DNA of 64,000 nucleotides from Enterococcus canintestini (GTDB lineage Bacteria; Bacillota; Bacilli; Lactobacillales; Enterococcaceae). A program made the position numbers and the translations under genes. Below, in pieces: positions 1 through 8,123 of this stretch. The DNA is taken from contig NZ_JXKG01000008.1 of NCBI RefSeq assembly GCF_001885735.1, forward strand, positions 1 to 64,000. Reading direction: 5' to 3'. The notes under the pieces are model-generated. The model searched no databases, was not told the DNA's origin, and saw only the letters and a program-made list of their open reading frames with translations. Positions within the stretch are counted from its first letter, which is position 1. The number at the start of each line of letters is the position of its first letter.

Positions 1-120
1 TTCAGTTTTCAAAGGTCTACATCAGCTGTTAAAAGAATGTGTTTAGAAATCAACTTACTGTCGTTTCTCATTTATTTAACCGCTTGATCGTTGCTTTTTA
101 AATGTTTCAGCAACTCTTAT
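1..120 (-). other. Probable rRNA operon leader (transcribed leftward off the window)
   Basis: Read on the minus strand, this stretch follows two strong promoters, contains no open frame and ends at the window edge with GACCTTTGAAAACTGAA. That string is familiar from the leaders and spacers of enterococcal and lactobacillal rRNA operons, where it belongs to the processing region before mature rRNA. The 16S gene itself would lie to the left of base 1 and is not visible, so the assignment is an inference. Confidence 0.6.
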
Positions 121-149
121 ATCTTATCAGCTGACATTTTGTTTGTCAA
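121..149 (-). promoter_or_regulatory. Strong sigma-A promoter, likely rrn P2
   Basis: The minus strand reads TTGACA, a 17-base spacer, then TAAGAT, which is a perfect -35 box at optimal spacing. It lies about 105 bases downstream of a second perfect -35 promoter. Tandem consensus promoters with no gene before the window edge are typical of rRNA operons. Confidence 0.75.
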
Positions 150-225
150 CTGTTTTTTTCAAAAAGCTTTGAAAACTTTTTGAAATGATATTTCATAAAA
201 GTGCTACTCATTAAGCAACTTCGTT

Positions 226-254
226 AGTTTAGCAATCATTGTTACAATTGTCAA
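226..254 (-). promoter_or_regulatory. Strong sigma-A promoter, likely rrn P1
   Basis: The minus strand reads TTGACA, 17 bases, TAAACT. The flanks are A/T-rich, as in UP-element-like sequence. It is the upstream member of the promoter pair directed at the left edge. Confidence 0.75.
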
Positions 255-317
255 CAACTTTTTTCAAAAATATTTCAAGTTGTTTTCAACTGTGTGACTG
301 ATTCGTCAACGTTGATT

Positions 318-346
318 AATTTACCACTTCTCCGGCTTTGGGTCAA
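318..346 (-). promoter_or_regulatory. Possible third upstream promoter
   Basis: The minus strand reads TTGACC, 17 bases, TAAATT. The match is weaker than the two downstream promoters. The rest of 347-524 holds no gene that I can see, only A/T-rich sequence and a short GAGACT/AGTCTC palindrome at 450-465. Confidence 0.4.
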
Positions 347-524
347 TGATTTTATTTGCTCAATACATCGAAAAAAAATCAAACTGAAAATCATTTTTTT
401 GTTTCATTCGCTTTTTTTGCGCTTTCATACTTATAAAATCCAGTTATCCGAGACTTAATAGTCTCAAAACATTCATTTTGTTCTTTATTTAGCTATTATA
501 ATTCGTTAATTTTTTTCACAAAAA

Positions 525-544
525 AAGGAGACTCTCATCTCCTT
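525..544 (-). terminator. Rho-independent terminator of the 60-aa gene
   Basis: The minus strand forms AAGGAGA/TCTCCTT with a six-base loop followed by a run of T. It lies 6 bases beyond the stop of the small gene at 550-732 and insulates it from the rrn-type promoters. Confidence 0.8.
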
Positions 545-549
545 AAGAC

Positions 550-732
550 TTATTTATCTCGTGTTAAAAAGCGTATACGTTTGTCTTCATCGCGATAAAT
601 AATTGTTTCTTCATTCAAATACGAAAAAGTCAATTGCTCTAATTCCGGTTCACTGATCATTTTTTCGTATCCGGTAAAAATATCATGAATATATTTTTTA
701 TAAGCATGCTTTTTCTTCAATCTTTTTTTCAT
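550..732 (-). CDS. Small basic protein of unknown function (60 aa)
   Basis: I do not recognise this protein. The reading frame is supported by a ribosome site (AAGGAAGGTG) at good distance from the ATG and by a terminator directly after the stop. The N-terminal 15 residues are very rich in Lys and Arg, and the C-terminal half is mixed charged and aromatic. There is no membrane segment or cysteine, so it is probably cytosolic and possibly nucleic-acid associated. It is the last gene before the leftward rRNA-type promoters. The gene is likely real, but its role is unknown. Confidence 0.6.
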   Translation of the reverse strand: MKKRLKKKHAYKKYIHDIFTGYEKMISEPELEQLTFSYLNEETIIYRDEDKRIRFLTRDK

Positions 733-825
733 GAGGCACCTTCCTTTTTCAAATCATTGTCATCTTACCAAATGTAGAGTTGATTGGACAAGTGATTTTC
801 GCAAATTGCAATTATCTTATGAAGG

Positions 826-1479
826 TTATGTGTTCCTCGTAATTTTATACTTACTACAATTTTCCACCACTTTAATCACATCAGACAGATTATCTATAAT
901 TAAATCTGCCTCATTTTGGTTAATTGGAAAATCTTGTTTTAATGCTATCGTATATAGTTGGGCAGCTTTGGCCGAAGCTATTCCTACTGGTGAATCTTCC
1001 ACCGCAATATACTTATCACACTGTAAAGCTTCTTTTGAAAGCAGGTAAATTTCAGGATGTGGTTTACTTTTTGTCAAACTTTCACCTGAAATGATAAAAT
1101 CAAAAAAAGATTCTAAATTATTTTGATTTAACATCGCTTTGATTTCGTTTTCTGGAGAAGAGGAGGCTAACGCTATTTTTATTTGATTGTACTTTAAGTA
1201 AGCTAAAACTTCCTTTACATCACATCTTAGAGCTTTCACAAAATCAAGCGGATGTGCTTTGCGATACTTTTGATATTCTTTTTTTAAAATTGCCCGATTT
1301 TCTACGTCTGGAACTAATACTTGCCAAATCCCATCTTCTGTTAATCCAACAAAGTCAAGTTTATCTTTTGAGCCCGGAGTTAGTTTTTTTTCCTTAAAAA
1401 AATTCATTCGGCGTTCAAAATAAAAACTTTCTGAATCGATTAAAACCCCATCCATGTCAAAAATTACACCTAAAGTCAT
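826..1479 (-). CDS. HAD-superfamily phosphatase, beta-phosphoglucomutase-like
   Basis: This 217-residue protein has all four HAD motifs. The nucleophile motif DMDGVLIDSE is at the N-terminus, then ASSSPENEI (motif II), the Lys of KSKPHPEIY (motif III) and the acidic pair in AVEDSPVGIASA (motif IV). The helical cap between motifs I and II and the E after DSE resemble beta-phosphoglucomutase and sugar-phosphate phosphatases. The start is backed by AAGGAG. It begins about 12 bases after the LevR-like regulator, so the two are probably co-transcribed, which suggests a job on a phosphorylated product of the nearby PTS. The exact substrate cannot be told. Confidence 0.85.
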   Translation of the reverse strand: MTLGVIFDMDGVLIDSESFYFERRMNFFKEKKLTPGSKDKLDFVGLTEDGIWQVLVPDVENRAILKKEYQKYRKAHPLDFVKALRCDVKEVLAYLKYNQIKIALASSSPENEIKAMLNQNNLESFFDFIISGESLTKSKPHPEIYLLSKEALQCDKYIAVEDSPVGIASAKAAQLYTIALKQDFPINQNEADLIIDNLSDVIKVVENCSKYKITRNT

Positions 1480-1491
1480 TGTAACCTCTCC

Positions 1492-4221
1492 TTAACCATT
1501 AATAATTTCGTGAATTAGACGCAATTCTAAATCAGAAATCTTAATGGTATATTCGTTTTCAACGTTTCGAAAAGCGCGATGGATCAGTTCCATCTCAGAA
1601 CCCGCCTGTTCCATATAAGGTATTAAGTCTGTTTGTTCATCTACGCTTTCTTTCCTTAAAATTCGTTCAATCATACAGCAGCAATGTAAATAAAGTAAGA
1701 ATAATTTGCTGTTTGACAATGTAATTCCTAAATTTTCTTCTGCTAAAGAAACAGCACTTTGCACTAGTCGCAAAAGCTTAGTCGCATCTAAAATGGTTAA
1801 ATTCTCTATAATTTTATTAATTGAAAAACTAAACATCAACTGTTCTTTCAACGCTTTATCACTAATATCAAAATAGTCTTTTAAAATTGAGACAAATTTT
1901 TCGATGTCTGTGCCATTAATTAAGTGGTCCAACCCAATATAAGGAATTTGTTGAATTTTCGGATTTTCTGTTCCTACAATCATTACGACTTCATACATTT
2001 GAAAAGGATCTTCGTAAAGTTTATTTTTTTCTAGTTTATGATAGTCATATGGAATAATCGCCAATTCCTCACAATAATCTTCCAAACAATGTTCTAAAAT
2101 TTCTTGAATTTGGATAGCTGATCCCATTCCGGTATAACAACAGGTTAAAATAGCTTGCTTTTTTTCTTGTTTTGGTAAAATTAATTGCTTTTGAACTTTA
2201 TTTTCAATTTCAATTTTTTGACTAATTTCAGAAATTGATAACTGACTTTGAAGCAAATGACCAATTTCCAAGACTAACGGTGTCGAAACATAATCGATAA
2301 TTAGTAAAGGACCTCTTAGCTTATTTTGTAATCGTTCTCCCAGTTGATTTAAAGAACCCATATCCACTAACAAAATTAAGCCCGCATCGGTCCGATAATC
2401 GTTAATAAAACGAATAACTTGTTCTTCTACTTTATCTAATGTGATATTTATTGGCATATCATAAGCATGAAAAATATTTTGTTTTAACATCCTGTTACCA
2501 ACATTTGCCATGCTGCTAGCAGTGGAATAGCCATGAGCTAAGATAATGCTTTTAATTTCCTTTTCTCGTGGTGTTATTTGCAAACCGTGAAAGTAAAAAG
2601 AAACAAATATTAAGTCTTCATCTTTAAAATCCTGATCCAATTGTCTTGAGATATGCCCTAAAACTTTTTTAGCATACCAATATGAGGTATCCATTGAACT
2701 AGAAATAAGGTGTAAAAGTTTATCTTTAATGGTTTGCCACTGGTGATTTTCAGCGATAGCATCTGTATTATTTTTCCGATAGAGGTATTGAGCCAATGCA
2801 ATAACACGGTTTCCATCTTGATCAAAGCCATAATTTTCATGCATCCAATCAAAAGTTTCACGAATTTGGTAGGTCAAAACTGAATAAAAAGATTCTTCAC
2901 TTGCATAATTATCTTTAAAAATAAATTCATCCATTAAGTTATTCACACGATTTACCATTGTTTCAATAAAATCTTTAATAGTTAAATCTTGTGTTTCTAC
3001 TTTTTGATAAAGTTGACGCATCTGCTCAAATAACTGTCGAATTTGCTTAGCTTCAAAAGATTCTAAAAAGACTTGATTGGTCGTATGCGGTAAATATTGT
3101 CGATCCGGCAAAGCTTTAATCGTCTTTTTTAGTTGTCCCTTTAAACGCAATGCATTTTCAGAGGGTAAATCTTTTAAACGGACACGAATAGCCTTATTGT
3201 TTTGATTTTTGGCAAATGCACTGCCGCAAACGTATTTGACAATATTCTTAATTTTCCCAACATTACCTTCTAAATCGCTATTTAACAAAAAATCGATAAG
3301 CTGATAACTGACATCCACTCTTTTAGATAAAATATTGGCTTCATTAATAAAAAAAGTATCAATTAATTGCATTCTTTCAGACTGTGGGCGTTGTTCATAG
3401 TTAGGTAATGAGACAATAACTGGCAAACGACGTATAAAGGTCGGTAAAAAAGTCTGATACACGTTTTCAGTCGTAGCAAAAATTAAACGGACATTGGCTT
3501 TTCGTTTGATAGCATTATCCCCCATTGGCGAAAATTCACCAGTATCCATAAAAGTAAACAACTTTTCTTGTCCTTCATCTGATAAGCGATGGACTTCATC
3601 TAAAAATAAAATACCGTTATTAGCTTTTTCAATCAGACCAACGTGTTCCTTTTCTGCCCCAGTAAACGCACCTTTAACGTGGCCGAATAAGGCCGAAGAC
3701 AACAGTTCTGGATTATTAAAGTACTGTGCACAGTTATATGCAATAAAAGGAGCGTCTTTTAAAATGACTTTTTCTGAAATAGCATATTCGTGAATTTTTT
3801 CAGCTAGAAAAGTTTTTCCCGAACCACTACTACCGGATAAAAGAATAGGTAATCCATTATCAGGATATAAAATAGCTGTTTTTACTTGGTCGATAGCTTC
3901 TTTTAAACTCCCCCTAGCTCCAATCACTGTTTCTAAAACATTTTGTTTTTCTAATTCAAATAATTCTTCCCAACTTTCATATTCTGATCCTTTCACTACA
4001 ATTCCAACTTCAGCGAGGACTGCAATGTGTAAAAAAGAAACTGGATAGCCTTTAACTTTTACAAGTATCCCTTCTTTTAAACCTTGGTTTAAATAAGAAC
4101 TAGTTGTACTGCGGTTTAAGCCAATATTTTCACTAATAACAGAAGCTGAAAAGTCAGCTTTATCATGGTTTGGATAATCCCGAGTTATTTTTTTGATATA
4201 TTCTTCTACTTTTTGATTCAT
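1492..4221 (-). CDS. LevR-type sigma-54 activator with PRD and PTS-like domains
   Basis: This is a transcription activator for a sigma-54 promoter, about 909 residues long. In order it has: an N-terminal winged helix (about 20-65); an AAA+ domain with Walker A GSSGSGKT (near 130), the sigma-54 contact loop GAFTGA (near 185) and Walker B ending FLDEVHR (near 205); a first PRD (about 380-550); an EIIA-Man-like domain with its His in LAHGYST (near 563); an EIIB-Gat-like domain with Cys in CCYTGMGS (near 695); and a C-terminal PRD. Such proteins are switched by PTS phosphorylation. The ATG at 4221 is preferred because the longer GTG start lies inside the ribosome site. The natural target is the -24/-12 promoter at 7908-7922. 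Confidence 0.92.
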   Translation of the reverse strand: MNQKVEEYIKKITRDYPNHDKADFSASVISENIGLNRSTTSSYLNQGLKEGILVKVKGYPVSFLHIAVLAEVGIVVKGSEYESWEELFELEKQNVLETVIGARGSLKEAIDQVKTAILYPDNGLPILLSGSSGSGKTFLAEKIHEYAISEKVILKDAPFIAYNCAQYFNNPELLSSALFGHVKGAFTGAEKEHVGLIEKANNGILFLDEVHRLSDEGQEKLFTFMDTGEFSPMGDNAIKRKANVRLIFATTENVYQTFLPTFIRRLPVIVSLPNYEQRPQSERMQLIDTFFINEANILSKRVDVSYQLIDFLLNSDLEGNVGKIKNIVKYVCGSAFAKNQNNKAIRVRLKDLPSENALRLKGQLKKTIKALPDRQYLPHTTNQVFLESFEAKQIRQLFEQMRQLYQKVETQDLTIKDFIETMVNRVNNLMDEFIFKDNYASEESFYSVLTYQIRETFDWMHENYGFDQDGNRVIALAQYLYRKNNTDAIAENHQWQTIKDKLLHLISSSMDTSYWYAKKVLGHISRQLDQDFKDEDLIFVSFYFHGLQITPREKEIKSIILAHGYSTASSMANVGNRMLKQNIFHAYDMPINITLDKVEEQVIRFINDYRTDAGLILLVDMGSLNQLGERLQNKLRGPLLIIDYVSTPLVLEIGHLLQSQLSISEISQKIEIENKVQKQLILPKQEKKQAILTCCYTGMGSAIQIQEILEHCLEDYCEELAIIPYDYHKLEKNKLYEDPFQMYEVVMIVGTENPKIQQIPYIGLDHLINGTDIEKFVSILKDYFDISDKALKEQLMFSFSINKIIENLTILDATKLLRLVQSAVSLAEENLGITLSNSKLFLLYLHCCCMIERILRKESVDEQTDLIPYMEQAGSEMELIHRAFRNVENEYTIKISDLELRLIHEIING

Positions 4222-4296
4222 GATAAACACCGCCTAAGTTCTTTTCTTAAAATAATTGTAAGAGATTTCACAATAGCTTTCAAGCTAATGAAAGAA

Positions 4297-4320
4297 AAGC
4301 CGAGGCAAATGCCCCAGCTT
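4297..4320 (-). terminator. Terminator of the PTS operon
   Basis: On the minus strand a ten-pair stem (AAGCTGGGGC with GCCTCGGCTT, two G-U pairs) with an ATTT loop is followed by TTTTCTTTC. It lies 9 bases after the SIS gene and before the regulator, so the regulator is probably expressed from its own promoter. Confidence 0.75.
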
Positions 4321-4328
4321 ATGAAAGT

Positions 4329-5306
4329 TTAATACTCTAGTTTCCACATATAACGACGTTTAGTTAACGGATGTTGTCGTGCTTTTGCAAGCTCTTCGGC
4401 ATAGACACGAAAAACTGCGGTAATAACAAATGGATTAAAGTAATCCAAAACTTCCTTATCAATTTCAGCAGACAATCCCCAGTCTAACGCATCCACAACT
4501 TCTGTTTTCGCATCAAAACGATCTAAGAAAGTTAAGGCGCGTGCATCGATTGCGCGTGTACGTCCATCGTTCATCAATAAGATGAATGGAACGTTCTTAT
4601 CTGTAATTTCAAAAGGACCGTGGAAAAATTCTCCAGCATGAAATGTCCCTGAATTAATCCACTGCATTTCCATTAATAGACAGATTGAGCTAGAATATGC
4701 TACTTCATGTGTGGCACCTGAACTCATCACATAGATAACTTTTTCATCTTTAAAACGTTCAGCAAATTGCTTCGCTTGAAGACGCGCATTTTCAGCACTT
4801 ACTTGTGATAAATCATAAATCTTACTAAAACCAGCCATCATTTTATCATAGTCTGCATAACCTTCGATTTGGTTTAATAACTCGACTGCCAGTTGCAAAC
4901 AAAAACCTGTTTTTTCAAGTTTTGCAGCATAATTTTCAGAAAAGCGATGATAAATGACGTAATCTGCATCTTTTGTTAGCGGTGAGTCAACGCTACGTGT
5001 TAAACTAATAACTGTGGCACCTTTTTCTTTGGCTACTGCGTTAGCTTGGACAGTTTCAGGAGTGGTACCTCCTAATGAAGCTGAAATAACAACAGTATGC
5101 TCGTCGACAGAACGAGGTGTCGCATAATTGAATTCATTGGCGGTAAAATGACTTACACGTAATTGATTGGCATTTTGATCTAAAAAGTATTTGGCTGGGT
5201 ACAAATCAGCTTTTGAAGCACCACACCCTACAAATACAATTGATTTCACTTCTTTATTGCTGACAATCTCTTTTACAATCTCTTTTGGACTTAACTTTGA
5301 ATTCAT
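4329..5306 (-). CDS. SIS-domain sugar isomerase/deglycase, FrlB/GfrF-like
   Basis: This cytosolic protein of about 325 residues has two SIS (phosphosugar-binding) domains. The first includes VGCGASKAD and SLGGTTPET, and the second includes VMSSGATHEV and GEFFHGPFEI. The C-terminal HPLTKRRYMWKLEY resembles the HNPDERRY-EY tail of FrlB, which splits fructoselysine-6-phosphate, and of Gfr deglycases. As the last gene of a mannose-type PTS operon it probably processes the imported phosphorylated sugar-amine. A ketose-aldose isomerase role is the alternative. The start at 5306 follows GAGGAGG; the longer ATG overlaps that site. Confidence 0.82.
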   Translation of the reverse strand: MNSKLSPKEIVKEIVSNKEVKSIVFVGCGASKADLYPAKYFLDQNANQLRVSHFTANEFNYATPRSVDEHTVVISASLGGTTPETVQANAVAKEKGATVISLTRSVDSPLTKDADYVIYHRFSENYAAKLEKTGFCLQLAVELLNQIEGYADYDKMMAGFSKIYDLSQVSAENARLQAKQFAERFKDEKVIYVMSSGATHEVAYSSSICLLMEMQWINSGTFHAGEFFHGPFEITDKNVPFILLMNDGRTRAIDARALTFLDRFDAKTEVVDALDWGLSAEIDKEVLDYFNPFVITAVFRVYAEELAKARQHPLTKRRYMWKLEY

Positions 5307-5360
5307 GTTTGAATTCCTCCTCATAGCTTTATTATTTTTAACCTGAATCAGGTTTGTCCC

Positions 5361-6173
5361 TTAACTAAAAATTCCGCAGACACTTAGTAAGATCCCACCC
5401 ACAATACAAATGGCTAACATCACCCCAGTACGGACTTTCTTTTGCAATAACCAATACATAAGAAACGTTAACCCTAATGGAATCAATTGTGGCATAATAT
5501 TATCTAAAACATCTTGTAAGACAAAAGCTTTCCCAAATTTCAAAGGGGTAGTAATGCCAATCATACTGGCAATCATCGCACCAATTACCATTAAACCGAC
5601 AATCGTACAAACATACATAACTTTATCCATCAAACCTTCTTGATAAAGTTTGGCAAGATATTTATTACCAGTGTTATATCCAATTTTCCCGCCATAATAA
5701 GTCACCAAAAACGATGGCACAAACGAGATAATCATTGCCAAAATTGGCCCTAAAATACTACCTTGTTGCGCTAAATTAATCCCAAAACCAAAAGCCAACA
5801 CCCGCACTGTTCCTTGGAAAAAGGAGTCCCCGATGCCAGATAACGGTCCCATTAAAGAAGTCTTCAATGCACCAATTGCTTCAGGGTTGAAGTTTTCTTG
5901 GTCTTCAGCATATTGCTCTTCCATTGAAGCGGCTAATCCTAGTACAAATGCGCTGGTTTGCGGCGTACAATTGTAATAAGCCATGTGTCGTTCGTATGCT
6001 TCCATTTTTTTGTGAGCATCTTCTGGTTTAGCGTAAATTTTGTCAATAATTGGTGCAATCCCATACATAAAACCCATATTCATTTGACGTTCATAATTCC
6101 ACGAAGCTTGAATTGCCCATGAGCGCCAGAAGAACTGCCAATACTTCCAACTATTTGGATCTTTTTTCGTCAT
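5361..6173 (-). CDS. PTS mannose/fructose/sorbose-family IID subunit
   Basis: Membrane subunit IID of a mannose-class phosphotransferase permease, 270 residues. The N-terminal region (FFWRSWAIQASWNYERQMN, then a long amphipathic stretch) and GPLSGIGDSFFQGTVR around the middle are hallmarks of the family. Hydrophobic segments follow in the second half. With IIC it forms the sugar channel, which receives phosphate from IIB. It sits 15 bases after IIC and is preceded by AAAGGAG. The substrate is not evident, but the linked deglycase suggests an amino-sugar conjugate rather than plain mannose. Confidence 0.93.
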   Translation of the reverse strand: MTKKDPNSWKYWQFFWRSWAIQASWNYERQMNMGFMYGIAPIIDKIYAKPEDAHKKMEAYERHMAYYNCTPQTSAFVLGLAASMEEQYAEDQENFNPEAIGALKTSLMGPLSGIGDSFFQGTVRVLAFGFGINLAQQGSILGPILAMIISFVPSFLVTYYGGKIGYNTGNKYLAKLYQEGLMDKVMYVCTIVGLMVIGAMIASMIGITTPLKFGKAFVLQDVLDNIMPQLIPLGLTFLMYWLLQKKVRTGVMLAICIVGGILLSVCGIFS

Positions 6174-6188
6174 TTTTTAAACTCCTTT

Positions 6189-6971
6189 CTACAAGTCATC
6201 TAAAGGGTCAGGTTCTTGGGACGACATTGTTCCTTTATTGCCGCCACCAAAGTTCACTTGAGCCATTACAAAAGCGACAATACAAGCAAATGCTGCCACC
6301 CCTGTTATACTTAATCCCGAATAAGCTGTGATTAGAAATCCTAACAATAGAAACGGAATCATTTTTTTAGTTAACATAGTCTGCAATAATAAAGCAAAAC
6401 CATAAGCCGGTAATATTTTACTAGCCAGCGTCAATCCATTTGTTAACCAAGCCGGAATGCTATCGACAATACTTTTAACTAAATCAGTTCCAAAGTAAAT
6501 TGCTAAGAAAATCGGGATAAAATACATTAGCGAATACAAAACAGAACCATAGACGATATGTATTCGTCTAGCACTGCTAAATTTTCCTTCAGAAATTAAA
6601 GTATCCGCTCGGTGTGTCAAATTAGATAGTACCGTTCGCATTAAAATACCTAACATTTGGCCTAAAACAGAGATCGGAATAGCAATCGTTAATGCTGTTT
6701 CGGCATTTGATCCAGATAAAATAGCAAAAGCTGTCGCAATAATAGAAGCCATATTCATATCTGGTGGTGCTGCAGCACCAATATTTACTAGACCTAAAGA
6801 CATCAACTCCAACGATGCCCCAACCATTAATCCTTTTTCTAAATCTCCCAATACTAAACCAACCAGCGTACTGACAATCAAAGGCCGTTCAAAGTTCAGT
6901 CTACCTAACAGTCTGGAGTCCAGAATACAAAATATTCCGATTAAACCCAGGGCAATCGATTGAAACAACAT
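6189..6971 (-). CDS. PTS mannose/fructose/sorbose-family IIC subunit
   Basis: Integral membrane subunit IIC, 260 residues, with about seven hydrophobic segments. Typical family features are the N-terminal LDSRLLGRLNFERPLIV, the glycine-rich GLVLGDLEKGLMVGASLELM and the PPDMNMASIIATAFAI stretch. It forms the transport path together with IID. The gene lies between IIB and IID in the standard order and has an AAAGGGG ribosome site. The C-terminus is polar with several Gly, Ser and Asp. Confidence 0.93.
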   Translation of the reverse strand: MLFQSIALGLIGIFCILDSRLLGRLNFERPLIVSTLVGLVLGDLEKGLMVGASLELMSLGLVNIGAAAPPDMNMASIIATAFAILSGSNAETALTIAIPISVLGQMLGILMRTVLSNLTHRADTLISEGKFSSARRIHIVYGSVLYSLMYFIPIFLAIYFGTDLVKSIVDSIPAWLTNGLTLASKILPAYGFALLLQTMLTKKMIPFLLLGFLITAYSGLSITGVAAFACIVAFVMAQVNFGGGNKGTMSSQEPDPLDDL

Positions 6972-6989
6972 AATGCAAACCCCTTTCTT

Positions 6990-7460
6990 TTAAATCATTG
7001 TATTTAAATCTTCTTTTTTAGAAGTTGGAACTTGCTGCATAAATTGGGCAATTCCCATTTCCTTCAATGCTTTGGCATCTTCAATTTCATTTTCTGTTAA
7101 AAAAATCGCGTTACTAAATTGTTTAGCTCCTTCTTTTTTTATGATGCCTCCATAATTAATGGCATTAATTTTGGGATAGCCTGTGCAAAATTTACGTACA
7201 TCTTTAGTATTTCCGAAAATCATCATGATATTCTCGTTCAATGTTTCAACTTTTGCCATTTTGCTAAGGGTGTTGTCAACAGTAAAAATATTTAATTTTA
7301 TACCTTGTGGTTTGGACAACTCTAGTGACATTTTCTTAAATTCATCATTTGCGGCTTCATCATTGACAACAATAATCCGGTTTATTTGTAATGATTTACT
7401 CCAAGAAAATACAACTTGTCCATGTAATAATCGATGATCAATGCGTACCAGTTTAATCAT
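6990..7460 (-). CDS. PTS mannose/fructose/sorbose-family IIB subunit
   Basis: Cytosolic phosphocarrier, 156 residues. The phosphorylated His is in RIDHRLLHGQV near residue 13, as in ManX and LevE-type IIB proteins. It takes phosphate from the IIA protein and passes it to sugar bound in IIC-IID. Its ATG overlaps the IIA stop codon (ATGA), so the two are translationally coupled, and a GGAGGGGATGAT ribosome site lies within the end of the IIA gene. Confidence 0.93.
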   Translation of the reverse strand: MIKLVRIDHRLLHGQVVFSWSKSLQINRIIVVNDEAANDEFKKMSLELSKPQGIKLNIFTVDNTLSKMAKVETLNENIMMIFGNTKDVRKFCTGYPKINAINYGGIIKKEGAKQFSNAIFLTENEIEDAKALKEMGIAQFMQQVPTSKKEDLNTMI

Positions 7461-7873
7461 AGATCATCCCCTCCTTTTCCAGTTGTTTGTAATAGACGAC
7501 TGCAATCAATTAAAGAATTTTGACTTTCTGTAATAATCGTTTGTAAATCACTTGCATTAATTTCACCCACTTGCGTTGCAATCGAAACCACCAGTGGAAG
7601 ATTCATTCCGGTGATCAGATGTATTTCAGGGTTTTCTTTTAAAAGTGTTAGCATTTCGTTGTTTACGCTACCGCCTAAAATATCGGTTAGAATAAACAAA
7701 TTTTTTGTCCCCATTTTTTTGATGAAACGTTGCATCTGTTTTTCAATTGGCTCATCTTCATCACGATAAGCCGATAGTGCGTAAATATTATCTGTTGGTC
7801 CTAAAATCATTTCAGCAGTTTGTTTTAAGCCTTGGGATAATTCGCCGTGACTTGCTAGAATGATAGTATTCAT
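7457..7873 (-). CDS. PTS mannose/fructose-family IIA subunit
   Basis: First gene of the sigma-54 driven operon, about 138 residues. The N-terminal IILASHGELSQGL contains the phosphorylated His of EIIA-Man, and FILTDILGGSVNNEML is the second family signature. It accepts phosphate from HPr and gives it to IIB. The start at 7873 is 8 bases after AGGAGGG; the longer GTG start at 7897 would place the ribosome site inside the gene. The -24/-12 promoter lies just upstream at 7908-7922. Confidence 0.93.
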   Translation of the reverse strand: MNTIILASHGELSQGLKQTAEMILGPTDNIYALSAYRDEDEPIEKQMQRFIKKMGTKNLFILTDILGGSVNNEMLTLLKENPEIHLITGMNLPLVVSIATQVGEINASDLQTIITESQNSLIDCSRLLQTTGKGGDDL

Positions 7874-7907
7874 ATTTTCTTCCCTCCTTACTGACACTTT
7901 ATTAGAA

Positions 7908-7922
7908 GCAAGATGCGTGCCA
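7908..7922 (-). promoter_or_regulatory. Sigma-54 (-24/-12) promoter of the PTS operon
   Basis: The minus strand reads TGGCAC, five bases, TTGC, an exact match to the RpoN consensus TGGCAC-N5-TTGCW. It is 35 bases upstream of the IIA start and has no competing -10/-35 pair. The LevR-like activator downstream in the locus carries the GAFTGA loop that such a promoter requires. Confidence 0.93.
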
Positions 7923-7965
7923 ATTTCTGGCGATGTGAAAAAAAGCGGCTAATACGCATTTCTCC

Positions 7966-8044
7966 CAACACTTCCAACACAATTTACTTTTACTTAAATA
8001 GTGTTGAGCTATCTTCTGCAAAGTGTTGAGATACGAAGATGTTG
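7966..8044 (-). promoter_or_regulatory. Upstream activator repeats for the LevR-like regulator
   Basis: Several copies of a GTGTTG core occur here: CAACACTT at 7966-7973, CAACAC at 7975-7980, AGTGTTGAG at 8000-8008, AAGTGTTGAG at 8021-8030 and a weaker GATGTTGG at 8037-8044. The two direct copies are 22 bases apart, about two helical turns. They lie roughly 45-120 bases upstream of the -24 element, which is normal enhancer distance. Binding by the neighbouring regulator is inferred. Confidence 0.7.
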
Positions 8045-8080
8045 GATCTTTTTAGAATAAATTTCTCTAATTTTGCTAAA

Positions 8081-8115
8081 AAAAGACAGCCATCAAAAAT
8101 TGATGACTGTCTTTT
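8081..8115 (-). terminator. Terminator after the peptidoglycan hydrolase
   Basis: The arms AAAAGACAGCCATCA and TGATGACTGTCTTTT form a long stem with one mismatch, with T/A runs on both sides. It ends the minus-strand hydrolase gene 9 bases after its stop. Confidence 0.85.
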
Positions 8116-8123
8116 TTATCTAA

